Origin: Trichoplax adhaerens
Taxonomy: Eukaryota; Placozoa; Uniplacotomia; Trichoplacea; Trichoplacidae
Assembly (NCBI RefSeq): GCF_000150275.1
Contig: NW_002060945.1
Span: 7,204,454 to 7,268,453, forward strand
Reading direction: 5' to 3'
DNA length: 64,000 nt
Positions within the stretch are counted from its first letter, which is position 1, and the number at the start of each line of letters is the position of its first letter. This document shows positions 61,093-64,000 of this stretch, one piece after another. The notes under the pieces are model-generated. The model saw only the letters and a program-made list of their open reading frames with translations. It was not told the origin of the DNA and ran no database searches. Made by a program: the position numbers and the translations under genes.

Positions 61093-63621
61093 TCAGGTTG
61101 AACAATTTGTAAACATGTGTTCATAATGGACAATAATTTGAGAATCCCAGCCGCAAGACATAAAAGAATTTTTTTCAGGCAAGCACGATAATCCCTTGGC
61201 AAAGTCATTGTGACGATAATCTTTATAACTATATTAATACGAAGAGAAGTCATTAAAGTAAAAGCGATGGTCATTTTAAAGATTAGTAGAAAGATGCATG
61301 CCATAGTTGTGAACGTAATACTTACACTATATTCATTAATCCGCTTGTATTGATATCAATGACAGATACTGAACAATCATCGGACGCCGATATAATTTTA
61401 CTAATTTCAGAATTATAAAGAACAATCACCTGATGCCTAGCAAAATTATGTTGCTACTATTCAGAAAATATCGTTCGTGCATTAAACGATAATGTATGCT
61501 TCATCATACCTATCCTTGTAAAATAAGAGTCTAGTGATCCAGCGTTTATGAACGCAATTCGTTGAAGTAACTATCTCATTAGCTTGCCGAATATCAAATA
61601 AAGAAATACTACCATTTTCGAATCCTTTTTCAAATGAAATAAACATGTGATTACTGTATGTAGTTTTAATTGATGTGACAAATGAGTAAAGGGAATGATT
61701 ATCTAACTATTGGTTGATTCGATTTAGCAAATTGATTACTATGCATAGTATAGTCATGCTTTTAAGTATACATCACAATTGACTTACCAATTGCAAATTG
61801 CGAGCCATTAACATTAGAGCAATTAGTAACAGCAGTCGCAGCTAAACCAAGCTTCATGCCTAGTACGATATTATTGTTAACGTAATGAATATTTTAGTAA
61901 CAATACTGCTATAAGCTTAAAGATTAGGCTATAGTTGAGATTGCATGTAGCTAGAACCAGCTGCTTCCCAACTAAAACATTGATACCTAATGCATAACTT
62001 GTTGATGATTCTCTCATATCAGATACCGCTATTGATCCATCTTTGATTGGAAAGCATTTAAATAGGTTAAATTATTAATACAAAGTCCCACTTTAGGTGA
62101 TACTTCAGGATACTAGAAATTTTATTTCTAATCACTGAACAAGATGTTCAGTATCAATTATTGGTACTGCAGTCAATAAGTCAAGTCATATACTTAACAC
62201 AAGAAAGTTTAATCTCACCGAAGACGTAGAAATTAGCATATTCATTTCCGTAGGATTCCATTTTAAAGAAGTAACTTCAGCTGAGTGCTCTATGAACATA
62301 TACAAAAGTTATCAGATGATAAGAAATTATAATATAATACACAATAAATCATGTTCCATACTTTATGACATGATTAATTAATTAATTAGCCTATTTAACT
62401 TTACAGACTGATTTGTATTTTATATAATGCTTTACTATGAAGTGTAGCAATCGATGTCTCTTTAGCAATATCCCATAATTTGATAGATTTATCAGATGAT
62501 CCACTTGCAGCAATTTTATTACGGTTGACATCCAGAGATGATATTAAGTTATTGTGTTCTAAAAAGGAGGTAGTTCTTTTCATAGCACTACAATCATCGT
62601 CTAACATTAGCCATACGACCAATTCTCCATTGTCAGATCCGACAAGAAGATTATCTTCATCAAACCATGTCATATCGGCACTGCTGTTCTCACAAAATGA
62701 GACTATTAACGAAAGAATAAATATTTGAGCAGTCTATGCTTAAAAAGGAGTACCACGAACTAGCGTTACCTTAAATTTCTTATGTCAAACAACAATTGAT
62801 GCTTTAATTTACGTACGCGTATGTCTACTTTTAATAGAGGAAACTGGATGGCCAGTACCTGCTGTATATTCTGTCGTTTCAGTTGAAGTGGACACGGTGT
62901 TGGGATATACTTGAATGCACCCAGTCCATCTCGAGCTGCTAAGAGTTGATCCTAGAACAGCGAGGCATCCGTCTACCAAGATAACAGTGATTATAGTGTT
63001 GAGCTAAGTCATTAGTAACGACAAATATACTGTACATAAGTATACGCGAATATGCAAACAGCTACCTTTGTACTACGTCAGAATTACGAAATTTAGCTAC
63101 CCTATTTTCGCATGTGATTACTCAAATACTGTAGCCCCAATAGAGTGTCAAAATCGGCTATCATTCAAACTTTAAGAGTTATAATCAGCTTTTCTAAAGC
63201 TCTATCAGGTGGCCTACAAACACTTCTAAATTGGCTACTATTGGTAGCTGTAAGCCTACGTATGTAAACTTGATTGTTTTTCTGAAAGATTAATACTATG
63301 ACACTGTCATAATGAAGCTGGAAAGAAGAAGAATATTGAATATGCATCTCATTGCTTAGATTAGTCGAAAGGATAGCTAATACTGGTAGTAGTTAAATAA
63401 TGTCAATCTTTCAATCTATTGGTATAACTCTTTCATTATTCGTTGCATACTCGTAAAGTCATGATCTATTTCTAGTACTTTTATCGATCAACACCATTAG
63501 TATTTTGATAGATATACTTTCATGGAGCAATACAACACACTTGTACCATAGTACTATAGATCTTACCTTTCCGATGGCATAAAGCCTCATATTGGAATCC
63601 AAGTATATTTTGCGTAGACAT
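61093..63621 (-). CDS. WDR77: Methylosome protein 50 (MEP50/WDR77), WD40 protein
   Basis: Nine minus-strand exons: 63567-63621, 62859-62972, 62436-62702, 62219-62289, 61987-62040, 61788-61859, 61510-61624, 61326-61436 and 61093-61228, about 331 residues (human 342). Matching blocks run along the whole protein: RKDGCLAVLGSTLSSSRWTG, TWFDEDNLLVGSDNGELVVW, GSSDKSIKLWDIAKE, HSAEVTSLKWNP, GSIAVSDMRES, ENGSISLFDIR, SASDDCSVSVIDI, YRHNDFAKGLSCLP and MSCGWDSQIIVHY. The protein forms a WD40 propeller that partners PRMT5 in the methylosome, presenting Sm proteins and histones for symmetric arginine dimethylation. All junctions keep phase except exon 4 to exon 5, where the obvious donor (TCG|GTGAG) leaves the frame one base short; see findings. 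Confidence 0.92.
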
Positions 63622-64000
63622 GATGCTACTTATTTACATCAATACTGTAGTAGCAGACTAGTGTTCAGCAGGCACAATGATTTCTAAAGATGATGAGTTT
63701 GAACTTTGTTTAGACTTGGCGCTTAATTAGAGACTGTCTCTAGCCTGCTGGCAGTTTTAGTGCTGAAACTGGCTACAATACGGTATACAATACTAACGAG
63801 TCCATTGCGCCCCATTCATAATATACAGTAGCACAGGACGTAGAGGAAATAGTATTAAATCGTCTCTACTCTACACTCTCTCTCTCTCTCTCGCACTGTA
63901 TATTATAAACTGCGGAAATATTTCATCAGGTGCTCAGATCAGTACTGCAACTAGCAGCTTGACCCATCAAAATGAGAAAGTGATGTTGTATCCACAACAA
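63622..64000. other. Upstream of WDR77
   Basis: Expected to hold the WDR77 5' UTR and promoter. It contains a short (CT)n run at about 63875-63892. Nothing else recognised. Confidence 0.45.
63875..63892. repeat. (CT)n microsatellite
   Basis: About nine CT dinucleotides in a row, roughly 255 bp upstream of the WDR77 start codon. Confidence 0.85.

Noticed and set aside
63165-63347. 60-codon minus-strand frame within the WDR77 gene
   Set aside because: It lies inside WDR77 intron 1; joining exon 63567-63621 directly to 62859-62972 gives correct phase and the family sequence.

Overview
This is an AT-rich, intron-rich animal (metazoan) nuclear sequence. It holds an insulin-receptor family ectodomain, two Na-K-Cl cotransporters, COX5A, JTB, a beta-1,3-galactosyltransferase, mitochondrial ribosomal protein bL21m, a heat-shock-factor-domain protein and MEP50/WDR77. 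Most of these are spread over many short exons, with introns mostly between about 60 and 900 bp and canonical GT..AG ends. This conserved metazoan gene set with old intron positions, compact spacing and recognisable vertebrate-like protein motifs suggests an early-branching invertebrate. A placozoan (Trichoplax or Hoilungia) is my best guess, but that is an inference and no marker in the window proves it.

Layout. 1-3,742 (minus): the 5' ten exons (signal peptide, L1, Cys-rich, L2, start of FnIII-1) of an insulin-receptor-like kinase that runs off the left edge. 2,567-6,345 and 6,599-10,375 are near-identical copies either side of a 253-N gap, so exons 1-2 of the receptor appear twice; this looks like two unmerged overlapping contigs rather than a real tandem duplication. 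10.4-15.9 kb: no clear gene, with dense clusters of palindromic GTAC-rich sequence. 15,964-23,338 and 25,479-33,268 (plus): two head-to-tail NKCC-type SLC12 genes of 26 and 28 exons with matching exon structure. 36,177-38,538 (plus): COX5A with NRF-1-like and YY1-like sites upstream. 39,242-39,513 (plus): a possible very small gene. 40,871-41,809 (minus): an orphan Asn-rich single-exon gene. 43.75 kb (plus): an orphan exon with a membrane helix. 44,956-46,007 (minus): JTB. 47.3-49.5 kb: GTAC palindromes followed by a 158-bp higher-order tandem repeat. 50,404-51,597 (minus): GT31 glycosyltransferase. 53,885-54,905 (minus): bL21m in six small exons. 57,613-58,320 (minus): HSF-domain protein. 58.9-60.07 kb: a degenerate tandem array. 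61,093-63,621 (minus): MEP50/WDR77 in nine exons.

The genes do not form one pathway; this is an ordinary stretch of a compact animal genome. The two cotransporters are the one clear functional pair. Both keep an N-terminal SPAK/OSR1 docking motif, a phospho-regulatory Thr segment, the Ser-Ser pair of the Na+ site and the Tyr of the K+ site, so both are predicted to be WNK-regulated Na-K-2Cl carriers. Exon boundaries below were placed by hand from splice signals, reading phase and remembered family sequence; most are good to within a base or two, and every multi-exon model except where noted is phase-consistent.
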